This document shows positions 1-9,599 of a stretch of 64,000 nt of DNA, piece by piece; positions within the stretch are counted from its first letter, which is position 1; each line of letters starts with the position of its first letter. Position numbers and translations under genes: made by a program. The stretch is from the NCBI GenBank assembly GCA_917880885.1, contig OU862910.1, forward strand, positions 15,884,710 to 15,948,709. The letters are read 5' to 3'. A model generated the notes under the pieces. It worked only from the letters and a program-made list of their open reading frames with translations. It did not search any database and was not told the DNA's origin. The stretch comes from Limnephilus marmoratus (lineage: Eukaryota > Arthropoda > Insecta > Trichoptera > Limnephilidae).

Positions 1-1127
1 TGTTTGGTTAAAAAAGAAAAGGCATACGGAGTGTATGTCATTTGAATATTGTAAGTTTAAAATCTCACGCTGTTAGCTCGTACCTCGAGGTAATAAAAGA
101 AATAAGGCGAGGTAAAAAATCTCTTCGGAAAGTTGAGATTACCCGGGCATAATAGCATGGTGCCCGCGGGACCTGCCCGAGGAAAGGCCTTACTTCTGCG
201 ACAATTTTTATTATCCCCTTTTATTCATATACTGTTTCACGGCCTCATTTAAATAAGCTCGTTCTATAATAACTACTTTCACATGCCTTAGATGAAGTCT
301 TAAAAAGAAAGGCATAAAATTCGCCTTTACCTTGCCGGGCGAGGAAACCAAGTCTGGATGCCATTAAAGGGGAGAAAGTAGATAGTGACGGACATGTTTA
401 CCACTAAAACGTGCCGCCCCTAAAAATCTCGAGCCTCTTTTACGGTTCAAGAAGCTATTCGTTATTTCTTAATTATCGCCAAAGCCTATTGATTTCGGCC
501 CTTCGGCCTTATTAATGTCTGCCAAATACCATCCCATACTTGAGCACGTATAAAATAATGATCGAACATTAAAAAAATATATTTATACAACTCGTAACAA
601 TGTGAATTCCAGTAATTAAAATATTTGTGAAGTTCGCCGTTGCGCTCTTTCTATTATTACAGGATCTTATTGTTGACCTTACTAGATGGTACTTAACCCG
701 ATTTTCTACCGATTTCTTACACATCTCCCTTACACATTAGAAGTTCTTAAGCTCTTAAAAAAAAGTTATTTTTGAAGATAATATCTAGACGTGTTCCACG
801 CCGAAACGCAAATTATATGAAATTCCCTCGATATAAAAAAATCGCAAAGTATGCTCCAAAAATTATTATAAACACGTTCATTTCACGTATTTTAGAAGTT
901 ATATGTATGAAAAAATTCACAGTATTTCTTTAATTGGTATTTTGGATGTTCCCCACGAGATTTTTACCATATTTTAAACGAGTAGTGTTTTATTAAACAT
1001 TTCCTCTATGTTCGCTTCAATTTTATCGTAAAATATTAGCGCGCTCTCTCCGACATTCGTAATTACGTATCTCTCCGTCTTATTCTTATTGAGCGGGTTA
1101 CGGCGCCCTTGAGTGAAACATATACAC
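1..1127. other. No gene recognised
   Basis: AT-rich sequence with short GC-richer patches near 130-200 and 320-500. I see no convincing open frame, RNA gene or repeat shared with the rest of the window. Confidence 0.5.
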
Positions 1128-1586
1128 AATAATGATAATAATTATTGGATAATTTGTAGAGCGCCGTTTTTGTGAAAAATCACCTCAAGGGCGCTTTACA
1201 ATTTATTATGAATCTTAGGCTCTATCTGATTTTATTATTTACAAGTAAATACAGCAACATACTTAACTGCAGAACACTTCCGATAAAACACACTTTATTA
1301 GAAAGTTTATGCTTGCGGAAGATACTGCTTTGTACGTGGAGGACATTATATTTAAATCATTGGACATTGCATGACTTTACCTTTGCTACCCTCATCACTG
1401 TTGGTTTTACATTTATATTTATAAGAAGAATAATGCCAAAGTTGAGTTAATATTTATTTATTTTGAAAGCCTGGAGAATTTTAAGAATTTGCTTTATTTT
1501 TACACACTTAGTTATTTACAATGTCGAAGGCGAAGGTGAAAGGTTTTTTTTTAAACTTATGGATACGACTGTCTGAAAAGATGAGA
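1128..1586 (-). mobile_element. 3' end of a CR1/L2-like LINE, 5'-truncated
   Basis: On the minus strand this is a diverged second copy of 41970-42437. It holds the last few codons of the LINE ORF2, the stop codon and a roughly 400-bp 3' UTR, ending in an ATT-rich microsatellite at the 1128 side. CR1/L2-type LINEs typically end in short tandem repeats and not poly-A. The 92-residue plus-strand open frame starting at 1172 is the antisense of this UTR and not a gene. Confidence 0.75.
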
Positions 1587-1604
1587 AAGACAATATAGGA
1601 TTTG

Positions 1605-1960
1605 AAGGGACGCTCTTGACTTACTTTAACCAGAGATTTCTGACTTTATTTGGAGTAAAAAAAATGTGGGTGAAATTTTGGTCTCCGGTGACATATAAGA
1701 GTTTGTTTTTTTTTTCATCTAAAAACATTAAAAAAATCAATAGGTATTGGACAGTTAGGGGCGGGTTGAGGGGTTGGTCAGTTACCCGGCTGAGTGATTA
1801 GTAACGGCATGTGGAAGAATTTTTGTTTTTGTTTGATTTTGAAGGAAAAAAAATTAAAAATGTTATCAAATAAGTCACTGGAGACTAAAATTTCATTTAC
1901 ATTATTTACTCCAAATGATATCAGGAATCACTGGTTAAAGTAAGTCAAGTACGTTCCTTA
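1605..1960 (+). mobile_element. TIR element family H, copy 1
   Basis: Inverted termini of about 45-50 bp start AAGGGACG on the left and end CGTTCCTT on the right. Both contain a block resembling ACTTTAACCAGTGATTCCTG. The right end runs into TTAA, which suggests a TTAA target site, but the left flank does not preserve it. The interior is in the opposite orientation to the second copy at 5171-5473. There is no transposase, so it is a non-autonomous MITE. Confidence 0.7.
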
Positions 1961-2029
1961 ATACCCTTCTTATATACATTTTTAAGTAGATGCATTGGTA
2001 TTTACGAGAACCTTTTCTATTATGAGTTG

Positions 2030-2250
2030 TAGCTCTCGGTATCGCTTTGATGAAAGATTGCAAAACAGAATCGAAATCAGAATAGAAATGGCTTGAGACG
2101 TGATTGGTGATAAGATCTGAAGAGTCAGATATTTCCAAACCTTCCTCCTACCTATCTCTTTTCCATACCCACTCCCTTCAGCCTCACAATATACTCTTCT
2201 AATTAGGAATGCCATATTCCCACTTTCTCCGGAAAGTTGAGACTCAAATG
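2030..2250 (+). mobile_element. SINE-A fragment (3' body)
   Basis: Diverged match to the body and tail of SINE-A (see 45054-45467): the TCTCAGTATCGC-like block, the GGTGACCAGATCTGAATAG-like block, the pyrimidine stretch, and the GGGATGCCATAG-like and GGGACTC-like blocks. The tRNA head is absent. Confidence 0.55.
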
Positions 2251-2550
2251 CATATATTAAAAATTTAATTTAAAATTGATGCCGAATTTATTAATAATGT
2301 TTGTAAAACCTATCCGTTTACACTTGAGACAGATTTCTCATTACCTGTTGACCTTCACTTTACCACTAATAATAATATCACCGCTCAATTAGTCAGAAGC
2401 GCAAATTGACAGTTGACCCAGACATTGCGCAATTAATTGTAACACCCAATTATTGACAACATTTGCTCATTAACGGATAATTAATTAAGTTGCGATCGAT
2501 TTAAACATGTTTTTTTACGAATAAAAAATATTTAACAGTAAATGGAGTTA
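2251..2550. other. No gene recognised
   Basis: AT-rich spacer, nothing supportable. Confidence 0.5.
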
Positions 2551-3327
2551 AAATTTGGGAGGCGGGATGGGTATAGATAACCACGGGATAGATAACCAAC
2601 ACCCTTGTCACCGGTCACCCCAAGTGATTCGCTATTTTTGGTAACTCAGCAGGAGTGCCTAGTTATTGGCGACGATTGCGTTTGAACACCTACTGCGTGG
2701 CAGGCCGGATCGGGAGAGGCTGGTGGAGGGAATCCTTTTAACCTCTCCAGCCTGACTCCAACCTAGATTCTTTGCTACCCCTTATACGACCGGCCAGCGT
2801 AGTTGACTAGCATTCCGAAGGTCGCGGGATCGAATCCCAGCGTGGCAAATAAATTTTATTTGATTAATTGGTGTATTTCACAATTTATTAATTTAAAATA
2901 ATATATAGATAGTGTATTTGCGGCACGTTCCAGAGTGGAAGATACTCTCAGTATCGCCCTGGTGTAATACCACCATTCAGAACTGAAACGTTGCCTGAAA
3001 TGGCTTTGGCCGTGTTTGGTGACCAGATCTGAATAGCCAGCTACTTCCCCACCTTCCTCTTCCCTATCTCCTTCCCCTCCCCACTACCTCCAGCCTCACA
3101 ACATTCTCCAATTGGGGATGCCATAGTCTCACTGGCTCCAGACGGGAGCAGTTGGGACTCTTGTGCGGTATTCATGAAAAAAAAAAAACTTTTTTCCTTC
3201 CCAGAACTTCCTCTCCTTCCTTTTCCTAATAATACCCTCCAAACAGCATCCCCAAAGATGACATAGGCTCCGAGGGAAATTGTTTTTCTCAGGGCTTCCT
3301 GTGTGAAGTTAATGTTAAAAAAATTAT
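2551..3327 (+). mobile_element. SINE-B copy, interrupted
   Basis: Two halves of a SINE-B element. The left half (2551-2787) starts AATTTGGGAGGCGGG. The right half (3189-3327) holds the CTTCCTCTCCTTCC stretch, the GAGGGAAATTGTTTTTCTCAG hairpin region and a tail close to the family ending ATGTAAAAA. A SINE-A sits between them. Comparison with the continuous copy at 42755-43101 shows the halves join in register near the CCCTT-CTTTTCC junction. Confidence 0.75.
2788..3188 (+). mobile_element. SINE-A nested in SINE-B
   Basis: tRNA-derived head with an intact B box (GGGATCGAATCCC), then body and poly-A. Compared with the 45-kb copy the head lacks about 14 nt that include most of the A box, so this copy is probably transcriptionally dead. 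It lies in the middle of a SINE-B and is therefore the younger insertion of the two. Confidence 0.75.
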
Positions 3328-3454
3328 AAAGCATTTTAATTGAGATAATTTTTAAATTAGTTTGTTGACTTGTTTCAGAAAAGAATGTGTTAAAATTTCA
3401 CCCGACCAACCGCCATATAGAATTATTTGATTTAAAATATGGATCAAACAATAC

Positions 3455-4130
3455 CAGTGGCGGCTCGAGCACTTCTTTTGTGGTGGGGATCGACATTATG
3501 TTACGTACTGTACCGTAATCTCACCAACCGTAGAACGTAATATAATTCGCAAAAAAAAATTTGATGGTCTAATCATGCTAGTCGGATATATAAATACAAA
3601 ATAATATAAAATGTCTATAGATATATACCAATTTACAATAAGTATAAAAAAAATAAAGCTTTATCTTGCAAGATTGTTATCGAACTTAATTTGAACGCGA
3701 GCGATTCCCGCCCGTAACCGCGCAAACAAATGGTTCAGAGGGGATCCAAAGAATTGTCCCCGCGGGTATTTGAATTCACGAACGAGTGCGCATGCGCCGT
3801 TGCATACGATCGCGAAACAACGCAAGGAGCGTATGGGGATAGTTCGGATTATCCCCCAAGTGCGCAGTACATTCTGCGCACTGAGAATCTGAGAAATAGA
3901 CCCGCTGTTCTTATGCGCCGTACATTGTTCGCTGTACGCGCGTAGGGTCTTATTAAAATTATTCGGAATAATTTTTTTTATTTTATTTCTGCAAATATTA
4001 ATTACTTTTATGTTTAAAGAATTCATTCATTTTGGTGAAGACAAAGCATCGACTGTTATTTCCTTTATTAGGTTTTGAGTGTAATTGGTGGGGACTGTCC
4101 CCATTGTCCCCCTGTGAAGAACCGCCACTG
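3455..4130. mobile_element. hAT-like MITE with perfect 8-bp TSD
   Basis: The termini read CAGTGGCGGCTC and, inverted, CAGTGGCGGTTC. An identical 8-bp duplication AACAATAC lies at 3447-3454 and 4131-4138. An 8-bp TSD with CAGNGGCGG-type ends is the hAT signature. The 676-bp interior is GC-richer than its surroundings and has only overlapping antisense frames (121 and 71 residues) with no similarity I recognise. No transposase is present. Confidence 0.85.
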
Positions 4131-4138
4131 AACAATAC

Positions 4139-4904
4139 CAAATCAATTTAATATGTATATTTAAGTTCCTGGTCATGACGATAATAATTTGTTTGTATAA
4201 AATTCTAAGGTTGACTTCGAAATATTGAATTCATTCACAATTTTTATCAAATTTTATTCAAAGTTCGAAAGTTAAAAAACAGATTTCTGCTTTATCGTTA
4301 AGATTTGACAACAATGAAGTTATAGTTTTACAGAATTCAAACTATACTGAATGGCTTTGAATATTTTAATCAGGAAAATTCAAATTTGTTCTGATGGTTT
4401 TTTTTAAACTATTTAAAACTTGTGGCTTTTTACCCAAAAGATGTAAAAAGATCCATTCCGCGAAGCAACCTTTCATTATTTCCCGTGACAAGTAATAAAA
4501 ATAATCCATCATTTCAGGTATCCGAAATCTTAATAAGGGAGCAACCTGGCGGCAATTTGTTTATAACCAATTTAGCAACGGCTCGTCCTTTATTAAAGAA
4601 GAAGGAAGAATTAAGGCTGAATTTTACGCCCGGCCAACGTCACGGAATATACCATGTACAATTTATGCGAAGATACGAAGGACATTTCTAGATTTATCAT
4701 TCGACTTAAGCTACTTTTATGATGAAGAAGGTTCGGCCTGTTCTGGCAATATAGCGTAAGGGCGAATATAAAAGTGGAATTGTCAGGGCTTGTGTTGTTA
4801 ATATCGCGGATCGACCAAAGTACACCACTGAAAATTTATTCCCGTCGTTTGAGTAGGTTTTTTCACTAGTTTAGCCTGACATGATTGTTCTAGAGTCTAG
4901 AAAG
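4139..4904. other. No confident gene; one possible exon
   Basis: Mostly AT-rich. An acceptor-like TTTCAG precedes an open stretch at about 4519-4691 (plus), ending in a stop, with fairly protein-like composition. I do not recognise it, no partner exon is visible, and it may be chance. Confidence 0.25.
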
Positions 4905-4955
4905 TACCCCTAATAAAGGTCTAGAAGTCTAGAATCTAGACCTTTATTAGGGGTA
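4905..4955. repeat. Perfect 21-bp hairpin
   Basis: Arms 4905-4925 and 4935-4955 are exact reverse complements around a 9-nt loop. The arm begins TACCCCTAATAAAGG. TCTAGA motifs are repeated in and around it. Confidence 0.85.
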
Positions 4956-5170
4956 AAAACTTTAACATTTTATTTTATTTTTATGTGTAATTTCATCGTG
5001 ACTGGGAAAGTCATCATTTTAAAGATAGCTGCTGTGCAGAATCTTTGGGAGAATGCATCCACCACAATACATTTTTAAATAAAACAAACAAACAACACTT
5101 AATTTCAAAAGGGTATGAACATATAATTAAGACTATTGTAATACACACTTAACTCTTTTTGTAGGGTGTT

Positions 5171-5473
5171 AAGGGACGTTTTTGACTCACTTTTACCAGT
5201 GATTCCTGACTTTATTGGAGTAAAAATGTAATTCAAATTTTGGTCTCCGGTGACTTTTCAGATGTGTTTTTAAAATTTTTATCTTCAAAATCAAACAAAA
5301 AAAATCTTCCAATAGCCGTCACTGGTCACTCAGCCGAGTAACCACCCAACCCTTCACCCCGCTCCAAACTCTCTAATACACCGTATGTCACCGGAAGCAA
5401 AAAATTCTTTCCATTTTTGCCTCCAAATAATGTCAAGAATCACTGGTTAAAGTAAGTGAAGTACATCGCGTAA
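5171..5473 (-). mobile_element. TIR element family H, copy 2
   Basis: The same termini as 1605-1960 enclose the same interior in the opposite orientation (the CTTCAAAATCAAAC and GGTCACTCAGCCGAG blocks are reverse complements of copy 1). TTAA overlaps the left end (5169-5172) and TAAT the right. It is non-autonomous. Confidence 0.7.
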
Positions 5474-5479
5474 TCTTCT

Positions 5480-6085
5480 TATATATAAAAATGAATCGCT
5501 AAATGTGTTGCTAAGCGCACAACTTTCAACGACTGAATCAAATTGGATAATTTTTTTATTTTGTGTTCGTTATTTTCAGGACAAGGTTTTTATAAAACTT
5601 CCGGTAAGCTCTGGCATTATGAAATTTGAATAAAAAATTGCTATTGGTGGCACGCGAGGTTTGAAAACTGACTGTATGGAAAGCGGGAGGGGGGAAGGGG
5701 GGTGGGTGGACTGGTGAGGGGGTGAGGGGGAAGGGTAATTGCGACAAAACTTTGGTGCAAAGTTTGAACAATTTATGTTTTTCATGTAGTTCAGCGGCGG
5801 GGTGGGAAGACGGGAGGAAGAGGGAAATCTGGGAGGGATAGGAGGGAAGGGAGGATAGAGGAAGGGATTAAAAAAGAGGCATAGTAGCGGTAGGGGAGAG
5901 CAGGAGGAAGTTTTCGAAAGCTGTAGGTGGCCTGCTCATGCGTCGGAAAACCTTCTGGTTTATTCGTACACGCACCAGACTGAAAAAAAAATTGGGAATC
6001 CAAAAGTACTTCAATAAACAGAAATAAAATACAAACACTTTCATTCTTCGAGTGGCATTCAACGCATGCCGGGCATTCGCTAGTA
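5480..6085 (+). mobile_element. Family F repeat, copy 1
   Basis: Begins TATATAAAAATGAAT, passes through CTCTGGCATTATGAAATTTG and GGTGGCACGCGAGG blocks, then a purine-rich (G-rich) tract at 5680-5880. It ends in a CATGCCGGGCATTCGCTAGT-like terminus. The same order is found at 35196-35965 (minus), 7300-7650 (minus, partial) and 54044-54470. Similar sequences are widespread in insects. A Helitron-like origin is possible but unproven here. Confidence 0.55.
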
Positions 6086-6225
6086 ATAGTGTAAAAATAA
6101 ACACAAAAAGCACCATTTTATCTACCCAGTCATACAACTTCGCACATCAATGAATTCAATTCTAAATTATTAACAAACGAGTAAATAACACTACCATACA
6201 ATTTAAAGAATAAACAGCAATAAAA

Positions 6226-6763
6226 AATGCATTACTTTAAGTAGGTTCTTATCAAATTATATTGATGATTGAACACTAATGGTGTTGTGACCTAACAAAA
6301 TAATGCATTACTTTAAGTAGGTTCTTATCAAATTATATTGATGATTGAACACGTAATGGTGTTGTGACCTAACAAAATAATGCATTACTTTAAGTAGGTT
6401 CTTATCAAATTATATTGATGATTGAACACGTAATGGTGTTGTGACCTAACAAAATAATGCATTACTTTAAGTAGGTTCTTATCAAATTATATTGATGATT
6501 GAACACTAATGGTGTTGTGACCTAACAAAATAATGCATTACTTTAAGTAGGTTCTTATCAAATTATATTGATGATTGAACACGTAATGGTGTTGTGACCT
6601 AACAAAATAATGCATTACTTTAAGTAGGTTCTTATCAAATTATATTGATGATTGAACACGTAATGGTGTTGTGACCTAACAAAATAATGCATTACTTTAA
6701 ATAGGTTCTTATCAAATTATATTGATGATTGAACACGTAATGGTGTTGTGACCTAACAAAAAT
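6226..6763. repeat. Minisatellite, 7 units of 76/77 bp
   Basis: Units start at 6226, 6302, 6379, 6456, 6532, 6609 and 6686. They are almost identical. Units 1 and 4 lack one G (CACTAAT instead of CACGTAAT) and are 76 bp; the other five are 77 bp. The last unit carries AAATAGG for AAGTAGG. Confidence 0.95.
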
Positions 6764-7299
6764 TATTATAATGAAAAGAAGTAAAGATATCGAAAAGAAC
6801 AAAAAAGTGTAAACAATAATATAATCATCCAGCAAAGATTCAACAAACAAACAAAAAACAAATTGAAAATTTCTCCCCAATTTGATTCCGAGAAAAATAA
6901 TATCAGCAAATAAATTCTATGGAGATTACCACGGTCGTAATTTATCTGTTTGCTTCCTTCTATTTTCCTCTCCTACCATAACAATATCATATTAAAAGCA
7001 TCATCTCCTTTACATTTTCCAATCGATTACGAGTAAAATTGGCATAAAAACCTTCCGCAGAAGTTCGCCGTGAAATCAAAGAAACCTTAAGGTTTTAAAT
7101 TGTATTCCATGAAAATGTTGCAATGCAATGCAAGCCTGAAAATTTGCAATAGGTTAAACTCAGAAAACAAATTAAAATACAAAAATTTCTAAATTTGGAA
7201 ATAAACTGCGTTGTAATCAAATATTTTTTTATTTAACCAGCGCTGATCCATGAAAAATTACGGGATATCATAATTGTAGGATTTGTGAAGCCGAAAGTA
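6764..7299. other. No gene recognised
   Basis: AT-rich, no supported feature. Confidence 0.5.
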
Positions 7300-7650
7300 T
7301 TTATAAAATTCTAGCGAGTACCCGGCGTGCGTTGCAATTCCAGTCAAAGAAAGAAAGTGTTTTTGTTTTAAATCCGTTTTTTAAGTGCCTTTTCATATAC
7401 AGTATTCTCGTTTTTACCACTTACAGTTGTCTGTGTGAGAAGCATGGATTTTCCAAATTTACCCCTGCTATCCCCTACTATGTCTTTTTTTCAATCACTC
7501 CCCCTGCTCCTCCCTCGTCCCCCAACCCTCATCATGCGTGTCCTTTCCCATGCATCCCTATTTCCGCCGATGTTTCCCTCCAACATCCCCTTCCAATTTC
7601 CCCGCCTTACCCCCTCCCGCGTCACTCTAAGCCGCGAACCCCACTCAGTA
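7300..7650 (-). mobile_element. Family F repeat, partial
   Basis: The start (TTCTAGCGAGTACCCGGCG) is the reverse complement of the family F 3' terminus, followed by the pyrimidine-rich tract of the minus orientation (7460-7640). The 146- and 81-residue plus-strand frames here are Pro/Ser-rich translations of this tract and not genes. Confidence 0.5.
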
Positions 7651-7659
7651 TATTTTTAT

Positions 7660-9270
7660 TTTTTATTTTTATTTATTTGAAAACATTACATATTGTAATA
7701 CTCCTCCTTTTAGCTCTTTTAACTTGCTTTAAATATATAAAACTCTCCTGGTCATCGGCAAGACAGTTGTGATGTTTCGCCTTTCTGATGCTGATTTATT
7801 TTATTTTTGGAATTCTTTCATCCCTTCAAGTTTTCTTGGACTTTTCTTTTGGCTCTGATCGATATTTAAATTTTTAAGGCTTTGCATGTGTGTAGTAGGT
7901 TTGGAAAATTCCTTCCCTACGTCACACAAGCCTTCATGAAAATTGGACCCTTATTTTCTTTGATAACTACGGAAAGCTACTTAAAGCTCCCTTGTACTAC
8001 ATACCTTTAGAGATATATGTACTTAACTAATTAATACGTTATTTACGACCTTGAACGTAAATATTTTCGTATTTATGTTGTAATTAAACTCCATCAAACG
8101 TTGTGTAATTTTTTTGATTTATGATATGGGACTTTAATTACTTTCATTTTGTGGTAACCCTTTGATTCTAAACAGAGCGTTGAGTTTCAAACTGTACTGG
8201 TCTCTCCCTTGCAAATCTAACTTTAAATAATTTCTCTAAATGAGCTAACTTTCCTTTGTCGCTTATTATGGTTTCCATACATCCTAACGAACTCGTAAAT
8301 AAACTGTACTAATCGAAATTACGCATGTTTAATTGAACAGATAATTAAGTATGACTCAAATGGTTAATTGTTAGTAAATTTGATTATGATTGTTTTGTGT
8401 CTGCTTGGCATCCCTCCAATCCGATTCAGCTGCTATAAGGTACATATAATAAAAATGGGTTTAGTAGGTTAGTGTAATTAATAGATTGCATATTAGACGA
8501 ACTCAGAATATCCTTTTTCTGCCGAAAATTTGGCTCCTATCCTCCTGCAAGTAAACCAGGTGATCAAATTCTAACTAGAAATTCGCACAATCTTCTGGCG
8601 CGGATCGGTCAATTGATACCTAAGTTATCGCGTCCTAACCGTCCTTCCTCTTGCCCTCATGCACTGCCTTCCGGTCGTCATCTGAGCCTAGATACTCCCA
8701 AATTCCTACTCCTCCAAGGTCTACTATTTACTTAGGGCGAACCGGTTTCGTCCTATGTGCAATCATATACTCACGGTGTTGTGTAGAGTTACGGGTCGTG
8801 AATCCTCCCTCCACGTACAAGAAATGATGTGAGAGTAACTCTGTCGAGTCTAAAACGCTAGCTGTAAGCGGGTCCACATTATCCAATGTACAGTACATAG
8901 AAAGATATATATGTAAACATACGTTTGGGTAGGATTATAACTCGCAATTTTGAGGCTAGCTAGTCTCAAATCCCGAGCTCGGATTTCGTGAAAAGGAATT
9001 CTGCACAAAACCTTAGCCGATGACCCCAATATATACATACCAAGAGTGGGAAATATTAATAGATACTAGTAGAATAAGAGATTATTTCGGTTTGTTCTGG
9101 AGTGCCGAAAATTCCAAGCTTTTTGATTTGTTTGGTTGACAATTTTATTTAAGAGATTGCCATCTCTATTATGTGTTTGGTTAATGGTCCTTGGTTTTTT
9201 TAAGGAGCGACCACTGCCTCCTATTGTTGAACTGTTTTCTAAATTTTCCCCCAAGGTTCAACTTTTGGTA
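7660..9270. other. No gene recognised
   Basis: AT-rich. A GC-richer patch at about 8590-8720 has no family match in the window. Confidence 0.45.
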
Positions 9271-9279
9271 AAATTTTTA

Positions 9280-9590
9280 CTATCCCGTGATTTTTCAGTT
9301 GTCTCATGTAACTGATTGATACTTTTTATTAGGCTATCCCGTGATTTTTCAACTGCTTCTTGTAAATGATTGATGTCTATGAGAGTAATTACCCCACAAA
9401 ATTTTACTCGAATCTTCCTTGTAATTCTTCAATACTCTTCTATTTGACTATCCCGTGATTTGTCAACTGTTTCATGTAAATGATTGATACCTACGAGAGT
9501 AATTGTTCTATAAATTTCTCCTCGAATATTCCATGTAATTCTTCAATACACTCCTAAACTAACCCGTGATTTTCCAAATGATTGTTGTAC
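9280..9590 (-). repeat. Imperfect tandem repeat with coding-like minus strand
   Basis: The block TATCCCGTGATTT recurs at about 9281, 9335, 9449 and (diverged) 9560. It is followed each time by TCAACTG, ATGATTGAT and GAGAGTAATT blocks, giving spacings of about 54, 114 and 111 bp. On the minus strand the units read as related peptide segments of the type INHLHETVEKSRDS, and an open stretch continues to 9066. This resembles a decayed repetitive coiled-coil protein, possibly a retroelement gag, which I cannot identify. Confidence 0.5.
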
Positions 9591-9599
9591 CTATTATTT

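Noticed and set aside
1172..1450. 92-residue plus-strand frame
   Set aside because: It is antisense to the LINE 3' UTR, shown by the copy at 41999-42437.
3661..4026. 121-residue minus-strand frame in the hAT-like MITE
   Set aside because: It overlaps a plus-strand frame of similar quality, with no transposase motif; GC-rich DNA favours chance frames.
6226..6763. CRISPR-like array
   Set aside because: Units are contiguous tandem repeats with no unique spacers, in a eukaryotic context.
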